A stretch of DNA of 64,000 nucleotides from Ophiosphaerella korrae (taxonomy: Eukaryota > Ascomycota > Dothideomycetes > Pleosporales > Phaeosphaeriaceae). Each line of letters begins with the position of its first letter. The first letter of the stretch is position 1. The DNA lies in contig JALNQF010000013.1 of assembly GCA_028456385.1 (NCBI GenBank), positions 310,001 through 374,000 on the forward strand, read 5' to 3'. Made by a program: the position numbers and the translations under genes. Shown piece after piece: positions 12,013 to 23,800 of the stretch. A model generated the notes under the pieces. It searched no databases, was not told the origin of the DNA, and was given only the letters and a program-made list of their open reading frames with translations.

Positions 12013-13235
12013 ATGTCGCAGAACTACCAGCAATACAACAGCAACCCCTATGGTCAGGCCGACACCGGCTATGGCCAGTCCAACCCCTACGGCAGCGGTG
12101 GCGGCTATGGATCGTCCAACCCTTATGGCGGAGGAGGCGTAAGTCACCGTGACTGCGCGACTCACGCGACTCTTACTGACCTTCATCACAGCACGACACT
12201 CACGATAATGCCCCCGCTGAATACTCGCATACGCAGGGCACTGGCGTTGGCCTCTTTGGGGGAGGCCAGAACACCATCACCAACACCAATGCGCCGTCGC
12301 AGCAAGACTACCAGGCCCAGGCACCTCTTCCAGAACAGCCAGGCTCGCAGCCGTTAACCCGTGATGCTTTCCTGGAGCGCATCGAGGGAACCAAGCAACG
12401 CATCGGGCAACTCACATCCGACATCCAATCAATATCAAACATTCACCAGCGCATGCTGTCAACACCTGAAAACCGCAACACTGCCGAACTCGAGGGTATT
12501 GTTACTCAGACGCAGATCAGGAACACACAAATCAAAGATGAGATCAAGTTTCTGGAAAAGGACGCCGCCCGAGACCCAAACAGTTCGTATAAGAGGACCC
12601 AGGTCGGCAATCTAAAGAACACATTCACCACTCGGCTCAAGGATTTCCAGAAGGAGGAGGCAGACTACTCGAAGAGGTACCGCGATGCCATTGAGCGACA
12701 GTACCGCATCATCAACCCGGATGCCACAGATGCTGAGGCTAGGGAAGCGGCTAATGCCGACTGGGGTGACGAGGGCGTTTTCACTCAGGCTGTAAGTGTC
12801 TCTCCATGTGTTCAATTAGCATACGCACATTGCGCATTTCCCCTTAGCTATAAGATGACGTACTAACGCCACCTACAGCTCAAGACCAATCGCAGTGGGC
12901 AGGCCTCCAGCGTGCTCGGCGCCGTTCGTGCGCGCCACAACGACATTCAGCGAATCGAGAAGACGATGAGTGAACTGGCCCTACTCTTCACCCAGCTGAA
13001 CGAGCAAGTCGTCTATCAAGAGGCGCACGTTGCACAGGTCGAGGAACAGACGGCACAGGTGTACAAGGACACGGAGAACGCAAACGTCCAGCTCGACACG
13101 GGCATCAGGTCTGCCCGACGTGCGAAGAAGCTAAAGTGGTGGTGCCTAGGCATCGTCGTTTTGATTCTCGCTATCATTGCTCTTGTTCTGGGTATCTACT
13201 TTGGTGTTGTCGTACCGGGCAGAAACAAGAACTAA
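12013..13235 (+). CDS. sso1: Plasma-membrane t-SNARE, syntaxin (Sso1/Sso2 type)
   Basis: Three exons: 12013-12138, 12192-12791, 12879-13235; both introns are phase 0, and the second has a perfect TACTAAC branch site (12861-12867). The product is about 360 aa. The N-terminus has Gly/Asn/Tyr-rich repeats (SNPYG). A syntaxin Habc region follows (DAFLERIEGTKQRIGQL, SKRYRDAIERQYRI). The Qa-SNARE motif contains the zero-layer Gln in LALLFTQLNEQVVYQEA. A C-terminal anchor (WWCLGIVVLILAIIALVLGI) sits about ten residues before the end, which is the tail-anchored layout of syntaxins. The family pairs with Sec9 and Snc for fusion of secretory vesicles at the hyphal tip. The Gly-rich N-terminal extension is typical of filamentous-fungal Sso proteins. 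Confidence 0.93.
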
Positions 13236-14399
13236 ACCTCCGCGTATGTGTTGTTGGGAGGAGATATCAGGCGCACTTTTGCTTCTTTGTGGGAAAAAAT
13301 AATTTGAGGCTGTGTTTGGCAGCTCCTGTGTATAGTGGGGAGGTTAGATAGGAATAGTAATTTGGCACTCTGATGTTTAGGTGTTGAATGGTTGAAGTGA
13401 TGTCATATGAAGCGTCTGTAGGGAAGGGGAGAAGATCTGATTCTTTATTTGGAAGGTATTATGTCCGAGCTCTTGAAGGAGCAGGTAGTCTCGGCATGAA
13501 TGATTAGCGTCTGGTGTCTGAGAAGGATTTTTTATCAATGAATATAAGGCCGTCTTTTCATATTGCGAGGTTACGCTCACCAGGTTATTTCTAGCATTTG
13601 ATAATACGTACTGTTGTATCTTGTTCGGAAAGCAGGCAAAACGCCAAGCCTGAGACCTAAGAATGGAAACAATGCTCACTACCTACGACAAATCTCGTGG
13701 GAAATCGTCTCCGACCAACCGCATCATTAGCAACATCTCCATCAGTCAAGGCCGAACCAGACTCGTAAAAGTGATTGGCCGAGGGTGTGCCAAGAGATGC
13801 AAATTCATCTGCGCCGGCTGATGCGGCCATGTTTCTGTTCTGAGATGAGGGCAATCTCCTTCAGCAGCACTCACAACGTCACACGGCAGGGAGCTGATAC
13901 CCGCGGTGAAGCTGCGCGAGATGCGATGAATGAAGATGGACAGGCACATACAAGCAATGTGCGTTTCAGGTCGAGCGAGTGGAGCCAGAATGAAGCACGA
14001 TCGCCAACGAGCGAAGCACCCTCGCCGCGCGGCCGTTTCGCCTGGGCGACTCCTTAGACCTGCTTGTGGCTGCTTGTGTGCCCCTTGGCTGTGCACGGAA
14101 GCGACCATCCCTGCCCAGGCAGGCTGTGTTGGCCAATTACGGTTGGCGCCGACCAAACCGCCACCACCCTTGAAATACACGCATTCCCCAACCTGTTTCG
14201 CGCTCCTGAGCTGCTCTCACTCTTCGTTGCTGTCTTTTGCCATTGTGTGCGTTTCTTAGTTGATTCACTCTTCATACACTCGTTACTCCGGGCTTTGCGC
14301 TCGCTTTCACCTCTTCACCACACTCGCTCGCCGCTCTACCTACCTGCTACCTACCTCTTAGCACGGTCGACAATATCCTCAACTACCAGATACGTAACT
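13236..14399. other. Intergenic; leader of the GH72 gene
   Basis: Short shadow frames only. The last 200 bases (14200-14399) are strongly C/T-rich, as is usual for the leaders of highly expressed fungal genes. No other element is recognised. Confidence 0.5.
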
Positions 14400-15940
14400 A
14401 TGAAGACATTTGCAATTGCTGCCGTCCTTGCGGCTTCGGCTGCTGCCTCGCCTGCTGCGATTGAGAAGCGCGCCGTTACTCCAGTTACTGTAAAGGGCAA
14501 CGGTAGGTTCTATTAATGGTATACATTGAGATTCTTGCTGACAGCCCCGACAGCTTTCTTCGCTGGCGACAAGCGTTTCTACATCCGCGGTGTCGACTAT
14601 CAGCCAGGTACACTACCCCACCTTCACTCCATCCATCAACACTAACCCCGAGCAGGCGGCTCGTCCGATGCTAAGGACCCCATCGCCGACGCAACTGGCT
14701 GCAAGCGCGACATCGAAAAGTTCAAGAGCCTCGGCATCAACACCATCCGCGTGTACACTGTCGACAACTCGGCGAACCATGACGACTGCATGAACGCTCT
14801 TGTATGTCACATTAGCCCTCTGTACTGAGCAAACATTAACATCACCAGGCTGCCGCCGGCATCTACCTTGCTTTGGACGTCAACACGCCAAAGTACTCTC
14901 TCAACCGTGCAAAACCCCAGCCATCATACAACAAGGTTTATCTTCAGAGCATCTTCGCCACTGTTGAGAAGTTTGCCAAGTATGACAACACCCTCCTCTT
15001 CTACTCTGCGAATGAGGTCATCAACGACGACGCGACCACAAACACCGCGCCCTATGTCAAGGCCGTCACTCGCGATATCAAGTCCTATATTAACTCTAGG
15101 GGACTGCGCAAGATTCCTGTCGGATACTCTGCCGCTGATGTCGAGTCGAACCGTTACGACATGGCCGCTTACATGAACTGTGGAGCCGACGCCGTCCGCA
15201 GTGACTTCTTCGCCTTCAACGACTACTCTTGGTGCGACCCGTCCTCCTTCACCACCTCTGGTTGGGACCAGAAGGTTCAGAAGTTCAAGGACTACAGCAT
15301 CCCTATCTTGTGAGTTATGCTCCCCTGCCGTGATAACTACTTTTCTAACTCTTTTAGCCTCTCCGAATATGGTTGCAACACGAACAAGCGTCAATTCAAC
15401 GAGGTTGCATCCCTCTACGGCAAGGACATGACCGCCGTCTACTCTGGTGGTCTCGTCTACGAATACTCCCAGGAAGATTCTAACTACGGACTCGTCAAGA
15501 TCGAGAACGGGCAAGTCAGCGAATTGGACGACTTCAAGACCCTCAAGGCCTCTTTCGCTAAGACCCCTGCCCCTTCTGGTGATGGAGGTTACAAAACGAG
15601 CGGCTCCGCATCTCAGTGCCCCTCAAAATCAAAGACTTGGAACGTAACTATGAGTGCCGACCAGCTTCCCGCGACTCCTAAGGATGCCGAGGACCTCTTT
15701 AAGAAGGGTGCCGGAGCTGGCCCAGGTCTTTCTGGTTCCGGTAGCCAGGATGCCGGCCCTGCCACGACCAGCCTCGCCAATGCCGCTGATGGCGCTGTCA
15801 CTTCTGGAGGCGCTAGTGGCTCCACTGCCAGCAAGGGCGCCGCTGCCTCTCTACGCCCTACCGAGTTTGGTGCTGCTCCTTTCATCTGCGGCGCCATTGT
15901 CCTCATCTCTTCGCTTTTTGGCGGAGCTCTTATCTTGTAA
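14400..15940 (+). CDS. GPI-anchored beta-1,3-glucanosyltransferase, GH72 (Gel/Gas)
   Basis: Five exons: 14400-14502, 14554-14607, 14656-14801, 14849-15309, 15358-15940, giving about 448 aa. A signal peptide ends near AAASPAA. The GH72 domain follows: FFAGDKRFYIRGVDYQPGGS, INTIRVYTVD, LALDVNTPKYSLNR. The two catalytic Glu lie in FYSANEV (about residue 156) and FLSEYGC (about 257). Downstream are a short Cys-containing segment, a Ser/Gly/Ala-rich linker and a hydrophobic tail (FICGAIVLISSLFGGALIL) fitting a GPI-anchor signal. There is no C-terminal CBM43 (X8) module, so it belongs to the Gel subgroup without that module. These enzymes cut and rejoin beta-1,3-glucan chains at the outer plasma-membrane face. 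With the SUN protein it is the second wall-remodelling gene in the window. Confidence 0.94.
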
Positions 15941-16351
15941 TCGACCGACTAGGAGCACGTTGATGATGGCTAGACCAGATGCGTAATTCAACGACCCAGT
16001 GCGGGCAACGTTTCTGGGTTGGTACACCATGGCATTTCTTTGGAGTTGCTGGCTTGGTTTGGCTGGCCCGGCGTCTTCAGTCTTTGGCCTTTAGTTCTAA
16101 GAGAGTGTATATAATATGAATATGAGTGCGGACTAGAATAAAATAGTTTTTGAACATTATGTCTGGCGATGGAAATTGCATCTCATTCACTGGAAGATGT
16201 GATGTCACTTATTGACGTCGAAACAGCTTGCTCCGCGCTTATCGATAAGCGTCATCTACGCTTTCGATGCGATCCCTCAAAAGGTATATATCATTCTACC
16301 CACTTTCTTTTCGTGATACCCAGCGAGTTATTCTATCTCTCTCTCTCTAAA
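15941..16351. other. Intergenic between GH72 and GTPase genes
   Basis: About 410 bases containing the GH72 3' region and the GTPase promoter. A CT run lies at 16335-16347 just before the GTPase start. Nothing else is seen. Confidence 0.5.
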
Positions 16352-17837
16352 ATGCCACGCGATCCGTTGATTGCCCTTGTTGGTAAGCCTTCGTCAGGCA
16401 AGAGCACAACGCTCAATAGGTGCGCTTTGCCCCACGTCGAGACCTACCCATGAGCAGTCTTCTAAGATTTATGTATGGCAGTTTAACAGATGCTACATCC
16501 AAAGTCGGTCCGTAAACGTAGAAGATATGTACTAGTAAAAGGCTGATTAGCGAGTAGGCAATTTTCCGTAAGTCGCTTTTCTCCTCGAAACCTACATCCC
16601 ACTATGCTTGGACAAGTTCTTGTCTGATCATATGCTAGCTTCACAACGATAGATCCTCAGCGAGCGATCGGATATCTCCAAATTGAATGCGCCTGCGCCC
16701 GCGTCGGGGTTAGTGATCGATGTAAGCCGAACTACGGATCTTGTGTCAATGGTCGGCGCTCGGTGCCTATCGAACTTCTCGATGTCGCTGGTCTTGTACC
16801 TGGCGCGCATATGGGCAAGGGCCTTGGGAATCGTTTCTTAGACGACTTGCGACATGCTGATGCACTCGTTCATGTCGTCGACGTCTCGGGCACAACGGAT
16901 GCGGAGGGCAAAGCGACCAGAGGATACGATCCCAGCCAGGACATTGTGTGGCTCAGAAGCGAAATAGTACGATGGATCCAGGGCAATCTCATGGAGAAAT
17001 GGGGAAGCATTAAGAGGAGGCATGTCGCCGTCAAAGCAACCGCCGTCGAAACACTCCAGAACCAGTTCTCTGGCTACGGCTCCACCAGCGCAGTAGTAGC
17101 CCGATGTCTCGACCGCCTCGCCCTCAAAGAGCCTCTCCAAGACTGGACGGACGAAACAATCGAACGCGTGGTAAACGCCTTCACCGACGAAAAATTCCCC
17201 ACCGTCATAGCCCTCAACAAAATTGACCACCCAGACGCCGACAAAAACATTGCCAAAATCGCCAAACAACAAGACCCCAAATCCATCGTCCTCTGCTCCG
17301 CCATCTCCGAAGTCTTTCTGCGCAAACTCGCCAAGCAAGGCTTCATCAGGTACACCGAGGGCAGCGACTTTCTCGATACACGTCAGGACTTGCTCGACGC
17401 CAACGACCCCGCCGCCCCTACCCTCAAACCCCTCGACGAGAAGCTCTCCATGCGTATCGAAAACCTCAAGGATATGGTGCTCTACCGCTTTGGCTCCACC
17501 GGCGTCGTCCAGGTCTTGTCGCGCGCCGCCGACCTCCTCGGCCTCGTCCCCGTGTTTCCCGTGCGCAATATCCACACGTATACGTCGGGCAGCGCAAGCT
17601 CGACTGCTGCATTCCGCGATTGCGTGCTGGTCGGCAGGGGAAGTACCGTCGGCGATGTGTATCGCAAGGTTATGGGGGATGCGCCAATGGCGTATGTGGA
17701 GACGGAGGGGGGCAGAAGGGTCGGCGAGGACGATGTGGTTGTTGTGGGGAAGAATGATGTGAGTTAGCCTAGGGGACGAGCATATGCTGCGAACTAATGC
17801 GTCGCAGATTTTGAGTTTCAAAGTGGGGAGGGCGTAG
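16352..17837 (+). CDS. Obg/YchF-type GTPase with TGS domain
   Basis: Five exons: 16352-16419, 16482-16507, 16558-16567, 16639-17758, 17808-17837, giving about 417 aa. The frame is continuous only if the 26-nt and 10-nt exons are used. They restore the family segment [20 protein letters not shown], with the P-loop GKPSSGKST in exon 1. Further on are the G3 motif [33 protein letters not shown], the G4 motif NKID and a C-terminal TGS-like part ([18 protein letters not shown]) that ends ILSFKVGRA in the last exon. Obg/YchF GTPases are linked to ribosome and translation functions; this subgroup, with a Cys-rich insert after the switch ([12 protein letters not shown]), resembles archaeal-type members. 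It is convergent with the peroxin gene; the two stop codons are only about 125 bp apart. Confidence 0.88.
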
Positions 17838-17913
17838 GTAGGGGAGAAAGGTGGCGGGGCACAAGGAGGACGATGGAGGGCGGCGACGGTAGTAATTCAC
17901 ATTGGCATTATTT

Positions 17914-17915
<2 letters not shown>

Positions 17916-17948
<33 letters not shown>
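17916..17948. repeat. (TG)n microsatellite
   Basis: About 16 uninterrupted TG units, followed by imperfect TG/TA to about 17960. It lies between the stop codons of two convergent genes, so probably in both 3' untranslated regions. Confidence 0.95.
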
Positions 17949-17955
<7 letters not shown>

Positions 17956-17962
17956 TATATAT

Positions 17963-19522
17963 CTACTCCCCGCCCCTCATGGGCATTCTTTCTACGCCGC
18001 GCACCCACCGACGTCGCCTCCACTCCCCCTTGCGACTCGGCCTGCTGCTCTCCCACGCCCGCCTCAACACCTCCCTTTCTTCGGCCCCTATATCCCTACT
18101 TCCCCCCTTACTTTCCATGCGCTTCTTCAGCTTCTCCCGCTTGCCCATGCGCTCCCTCTCCCCCTCGCTCTCCAACGCCTCGTAGTGCAAATCCGTCACC
18201 CACCGCTCACCCTCCATCTCGACCTCCACGCCCGTCACGCACCGATCGTCCACCCACTCGCGCGACAGCAGATCTAGCGTCCACTTCTTGTCGGCCCAAC
18301 GCCACCCGCGTGGCGGCAAGACGTCCTCGAAAAAGGGCGTGCCACGCGGGCGATCGCCGGAGATGCGGGCAGGCGACAGCGGCGCATACGGCGAGGCGCT
18401 GAACATGAAGGGCTCGTACTCTGCGTACTGGTCGTGCAGCGGGCGGTGCTGCAGCTCGAAGATTTCGACTTCTCGCGCCTCGGAGCTGGGTTCGAGGGCG
18501 ATGTCGGCCTTGCTGAGGGAGAGGAGGGCGGTGCGGCCAGCGTGTTCGTTTTGCGAGAGGAGGGAGGTAGATTCGGGGGTGTAGAGTAAGGCGGAGACGG
18601 AGGGGTGGCCGAGGGCAGTCAGCGCGTAGCCGGCGAGCAGGAAGATGGCGCGCCAGGGGAGCAAGTGCGCGGCGATGAAGAGGGTGCAGCTCAGGAGCAG
18701 GACAAAGATGTAGAGCAGGGTGCTGAGATTCTCGTTGGAGAAGTTGGTTAACGGGGTGAGGAAGGCGAGGACGGCGTCATGCAGGCGGGTAAAGTCCTCC
18801 ATGCAGTTCTGCAAGTCGCGCATGTTGCGGAAGAAGTCTTTTGAGAATTCGGGGGCGGGCCGGATGGTGCGCGCGCCGGCCAAGGGGGGCCCGCTGAAGC
18901 TGCCGTACCAAAGGTCGGCGTCGCCCACGAGGATTTCGGGCTCGGGGTGGCGCGTGAGGAAGCTGGGGACCATGACGAAGAAGAGGCAGCTTGCGAGGGG
19001 GAGGACGGGGAGGAGGTATGGGTCTACGCAGACGAAGGTCCAGACGAAGAGGAAGGAGAGCGTCTGCGTGGGCTGCGTCCAGGTGAAGAGACGGATGAGC
19101 CGGTTTTGGAGGATGAAGGCGACGCCTATGCGGGAGTTGAAGCAGCGGAAGTTGGACGACATGGTCGGTATGGAGAAGCTTGGGCGCTCGACATAGGTGT
19201 GGGAGCGGCGGTCTTTGACACGCGGGCCTGTTGCGAAAGACTGATCATGGCTGTCTGGCGGGGACGAGCCGGAGAGGTCTTCAGTTGGAAGAACTTGGGA
19301 GAGGAGCAGGTTGAACATCTTGTCTCCCATATGGCCTGACGAGTCTCGTCCGCCTTTGTCGCTTAGTGACTCGGGTTTTTGCTTGAGTTTGCTTGCTGAG
19401 AAGGAATGGTCTCCGTTGTCGGTGTTTGGCGTAGTTGCAGATGGTGTATCTGCTGGGTGCACCTGCACGACGGGGATCGGGGTTTCCCGGTTGGCAAGCG
19501 ACTCTGGCACGTCGGAGCTCAT
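17963..19522 (-). CDS. Peroxisomal membrane peroxin, Pex23/24-30 family, dysferlin domain
   Basis: A single 519-codon frame. The first about 120 residues are hydrophilic, followed by hydrophobic segments around residues 150-185 (TLSFLFVWTFVCVDPYLLPV) and 265-300 (LYIFVLLLSCTLFIAAHLL). The C-terminal part has the Trp-rich dysferlin signature (GWRWADKKWTLD, REWVDDRCVTG, ERWVTDLHY). This order (integral membrane part, then a dysferlin-like tail) is that of the fungal Pex23/Pex24/Pex28-32 family, which control peroxisome number and size and sit in ER/peroxisome contact regions. Which paralogue this is cannot be told by eye. The gene is divergent from the Pom1-like kinase gene across about 1.3 kb. 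The basic C-terminus ends just inside a TG repeat. Confidence 0.88.
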   Translation of the reverse strand: MSSDVPESLANRETPIPVVQVHPADTPSATTPNTDNGDHSFSASKLKQKPESLSDKGGRDSSGHMGDKMFNLLLSQVLPTEDLSGSSPPDSHDQSFATGPRVKDRRSHTYVERPSFSIPTMSSNFRCFNSRIGVAFILQNRLIRLFTWTQPTQTLSFLFVWTFVCVDPYLLPVLPLASCLFFVMVPSFLTRHPEPEILVGDADLWYGSFSGPPLAGARTIRPAPEFSKDFFRNMRDLQNCMEDFTRLHDAVLAFLTPLTNFSNENLSTLLYIFVLLLSCTLFIAAHLLPWRAIFLLAGYALTALGHPSVSALLYTPESTSLLSQNEHAGRTALLSLSKADIALEPSSEAREVEIFELQHRPLHDQYAEYEPFMFSASPYAPLSPARISGDRPRGTPFFEDVLPPRGWRWADKKWTLDLLSREWVDDRCVTGVEVEMEGERWVTDLHYEALESEGERERMGKREKLKKRMESKGGSRDIGAEEREVLRRAWESSRPSRKGEWRRRRWVRGVERMPMRGGE

Positions 19523-20846
19523 GGTGCTGGTCTGCTCAGACTGTGTCGAGCCCTATAGCGGTCCGATATTCCCGGCTCTTCTATTTATGACATGTGGTGT
19601 TGACGTTGAAGAAGCACCGCCTCGTTCTCCCAAGAAACTGCGTATGCTCGGCGGATCACGTGTGGCGGAGAGATTACGTGTCTGCCGAGTTGGGTATTTA
19701 GGGTGTGTGGCTGGGTGTTATCTCCAAGCTAGGCAGGCTCCCATGTTGCTCAAAGCATTTCACAAGCTATACTTATCAACATCGTGAAGTGTGCAGCGCC
19801 AAACACGGCCAGCTTGGATAGGCTGATGACGGCATTGTAGTGCACGAGGTTCAAGGTGTGGCGTCGGCTCGGCGCTTCCCTGTGCATCAGACGCTAAGAC
19901 TGAAAGGAGCCAGACACGTGACACACCACAAGTCGCCACAGCCCTACCATGGGCCTGATGCGGCTGCCGTTGAGCAGTGAAACACGGAATGCGGAGAGCG
20001 CACAAACCACGTTCAGCGGCAGCGGGCCTCTTCCGTCGTCACAATACTGCTCACAGGCATGCATCGGCATCGGTAGCAGAGCTGCGGTGTCGGGGCGAGC
20101 AGCTGGGTACAGCACGGGCTGTGGTCAGTATCGATAGGTTGCAGCGGAATCATGTACATAGTATATGGTTAGTGGTGCGTATTACTCTACACAGTAAAAT
20201 TGGTCTGGTAGGGTTCATGACTCTTGCGAGCAACGCGACAGAGACGGTGAAGGGAGCGACAGTCACCCAACGGATAAGGTGAAAAAGGGTCCACGGCTGC
20301 AGCGAAGGGCCTCGCAGCGCACATGTGGACGTGTGGAGACGGGTTATGGCGACTAGGGGTCCTAGCCTTGCCCGTACTACACGCGGTGCTAGGCACGCAG
20401 GCGGTGCAGCAGCAGGCAGGGCGAGCATGACGGATAAGCACATGGCCGACGAGACGCAGCGTGGCAGAGGCAGGGGCAGCAGAGGCATAGGCAAACATGG
20501 CCAGCACGCTGGGCGGCCGTCTGGCATTGGGCATTGCGTTGGTTTCCTAGGTGATGTTTTGATGTCTGGCAGGCCGAGGGATGATTCGTCGAGCAGAACA
20601 AACCCCTGGACATGGTGGCCGTGCTCGTTTGGCGGGCTCCTCCTTCAACAACTCCCGTGCCCACCGCAGCCTTAGCCCACGACCTGCCTCTGCCCTGCAA
20701 CACCTCGCCACACAACCACACACCAACCCGACATGCCCGCATAGCCTCGAGCAGACGCCCAAGCTCGACGCTTGGAGGTTGTCTTTGCGCTTGGGAGGCT
20801 CAACGCCGCCAGGCAGCTGCGAGCAGCTGCGTAGTCGATACCCAGC
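19523..20846. other. Shared divergent promoter region
   Basis: About 1.3 kb between the peroxin gene (-) and the kinase gene (+). It has a balanced to high GC content and many overlapping short frames on both strands, none with motifs. It probably holds both promoters and a long leader for the kinase. Confidence 0.5.
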
Positions 20847-23800
20847 ATGGCTGCACCCGTGCAAACCGCAACGCGGCCCATGGACACGATTGACCTTCCC
20901 CTGCGGTCTGGGTCCAACGTGTCGGGCGAGGAGTCGAGCGGGTCGTCTGGTAGGCGTCACGTGGACATGGAGCGCGGGCGTGGAGCAGGGCTAACTGGTG
21001 TTGCTGCAGAAGACCGTGTACGCAAGTTCCAGAAGACGACGGAGCACGGCAGCCGGCTGCGCAAGGCCAGCGCCTCCAATGCCATGTCGGCGCCTCGCTC
21101 GCAGCCAGCAGTCAACAGTGCCGCGCCTCGGGCACGAGCAAAGGGCCCACTGGGGCCAAGGGAGCGGCCCCAGGACTTTTCCAAGCCCAGGTACGTGAGG
21201 ACGGATGCTATGTGATATACGACGAAAGACGCGGTGCGTGCTATGGCACACCAGAGCTGACCACGTGCCCACGCAGGATCGCAAGCGGCACCAGCGTGAC
21301 TTCTCTCGAGGGCCGCTCGTTCCTGCCCACCCTCACCACCACCGACGCCTCGACGCGCCCGTCCAATCCTCGCTACAGCTTCTCCAAGCACCATCCCGAC
21401 CCCTCGGCCCTCCCGCCCCCCGACTCTGCCGACACCTACGACTTCCTGCCCTCGGTCAACTTCGACGATTTCGCCAACAGCCTGTCCTACGAGCCCAACC
21501 TGAGCGACTTTCCCGCCCCGGGCTGCTTCAGGCCGGGCGCGGTGCCTGCCAGCAACAGCACCCCCGACATGGCCGCCGTGAACATGGGCGTGAATGCTCA
21601 GCCATTCACCGAGCCCGCCGCCCCTGATTCACGCCCCACCCGCAGCGCTTCGTTCATCCGCCGCTTCAGCCAGTCCACGGCCAGAAAGCCCAGCGCTGCC
21701 CCGTCAACTGCTTCTGACACACCCTCCATGCCACCGCCCGCCATCAACGTGGCCCTGCGAACCAGACGGCAGAGCCAGTTCCCCGCCCAGGCACCGCCCA
21801 ATCCAGCCGCACGTGCGCCGCGCAAGAGCGTGGGGCCCGGTATGCTGCCCACTGCAAGCAGCTTCGATGGAGTGTCTAGGCCGGCTGGCGACAACACACA
21901 GCCCAGGATTGGCCCCTCGCCGTCCTTGAATAGAACCAACCGACGCGAGACGCTCGTTTCCAATGGCAACGCCGCAGGCAATCCAACCAGTGTCCCCAAG
22001 CTTCCAAACCCAACGCGCTCGGCCAAAGCAAAATCACTCCAGCCGCCTTCAAAGCAGCCTGCCACACACCTGGCCGCAGCAACATCCACCCCAGACCCCG
22101 CCTCTGTGCCGCTCCACCACAATCGCTCGCCGGGCAAGTCTCCAGCCGTGCAGCGAACACAAACGCCCTCTTCTTCCAACAGCAAACGCCAGTCGACTGC
22201 CCATCACATCTCCGGGCTTGGCGCTAGGACCATCAGCCCAACAGATGCTCGAAGACTGAGACGGCTATCCATGAATCCGAACATGCCTGGTGGCCCTGCA
22301 GCTCCACCTACTCCTCAGGCCGACATGTCCTTTGACGAACGTGCCTTCAGCAACTCTCCAGCTATACTCTTTGACAAAAGTGTGACCCCGTCGTCTGCAC
22401 GTGCAACGCCCGAGCAGAACCGCAAATCCTACGCCTCGGGTATCTCGCTCTCGTCCAACTCCAGCCTGAATTCTTTGAAATTCGGCACCTCTGCCATACC
22501 TACACGCGTCAATCCTGCCATATCAAGTTCGCGCTTACCAACGCCAAAGCCACGAAATGTGCATAGCTCAGCTGGCGGAGACGAGGAAGAGGAAGAGGTA
22601 CCTCCCGTTCCTGCTATCCCAAAGGCATACGAATCTCCAAAGGAACCCGAACGCAGTAGCTTTACCTTCGCAACCTCCTCCTTCAAATCGAGCATGCCTC
22701 CTCCGCCCCCTTCCGCCCCGCCCGCTGCCCCTAGCACAAACAGTGAGTCACGGCATGTCGATACCCCAGGTGGCGAGCCCTTAAGACACGACACGCCAAA
22801 GAAGGGCCCTGGTTCAATTAGGCATAGACGAGGCCTGACGGTGGGATCTGGATCTGAACCAGATAGGGCACCTGCGGTACAACATTCCTCCAGGAAAAAC
22901 CTCCAGCCAATCAGGCTTCCGCCGTTGAATTTACTGCCCCTCAGCACCCCCTTCAATAGTCGCATTTCGTCATTCCCAGCCCCCTCTGCGGAAGTGGATG
23001 AGCGCGCTGTCACGCCTCCACCAAAGCGTACGATAAATAAGACGCCAAGTACCCCGATGACTGCGTCAAAGGCTTCCTTTTTCAATAAAAGTGGGCACCA
23101 CGACAAATATGAATATGACATGTACCTTCGTAGCAGCAGTTCTGCCTACAACCTTCGTGCGGCAGAGCCGTTTGGCGGACCACCTGCGATTGGTTCAATG
23201 CCTATTCCAACTTTGAATCCAACCCGACAAACAACTACACCATTTGCATCCAATTCATTGCCCAAGGGTAGTGCGGAATTCACTCGTCTACAGCCACGCC
23301 CTAGTGTCGAGTACAATACCAGTGCAAAAGACGTAGAGTTGCAGAGCGTCAGACCTGCTGGAACACGCCCATTGCAGAAGAAGGATACATCCGATTCTGC
23401 TCATACTTCTACATCTACCGAACCCGAAACTCCATCCTCAGGCTCCTCCCTTAGACGCAAACTCAGTTTAAGCGGCTGGCGACGAGCTCCTTCAAAGGCG
23501 GCGTCTCATACTGTGCATAATCCACAGACTCGGAAAGTCTCTCAAAAAGCGGAAGAGTCAGGGTCGCAAGCGCCTAGGCACGGCGACATGCCTCCACCTC
23601 GGTTACCTGCATCTGCCACATGGAGTAGTATGCTTGGTACAAGCCCTACGCCCTCAACGAACCGTACTCGGCCATCGCTTGACTTCAGTCGACGGAAAAC
23701 CTCTACAACAACCATTGCGAGTGATACTGAGCTGGAGAAGTCCAGTGTTCGCAAGCCTACTACTGTTACTGCTGGTATCCGTACACTTTCGGGATACAAT

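Noticed and set aside
16838..17821. 327-codon minus-strand frame opposite the GTPase
   Set aside because: Antisense shadow of the conserved GTPase gene, Gly/Val/Glu-rich with no domain.
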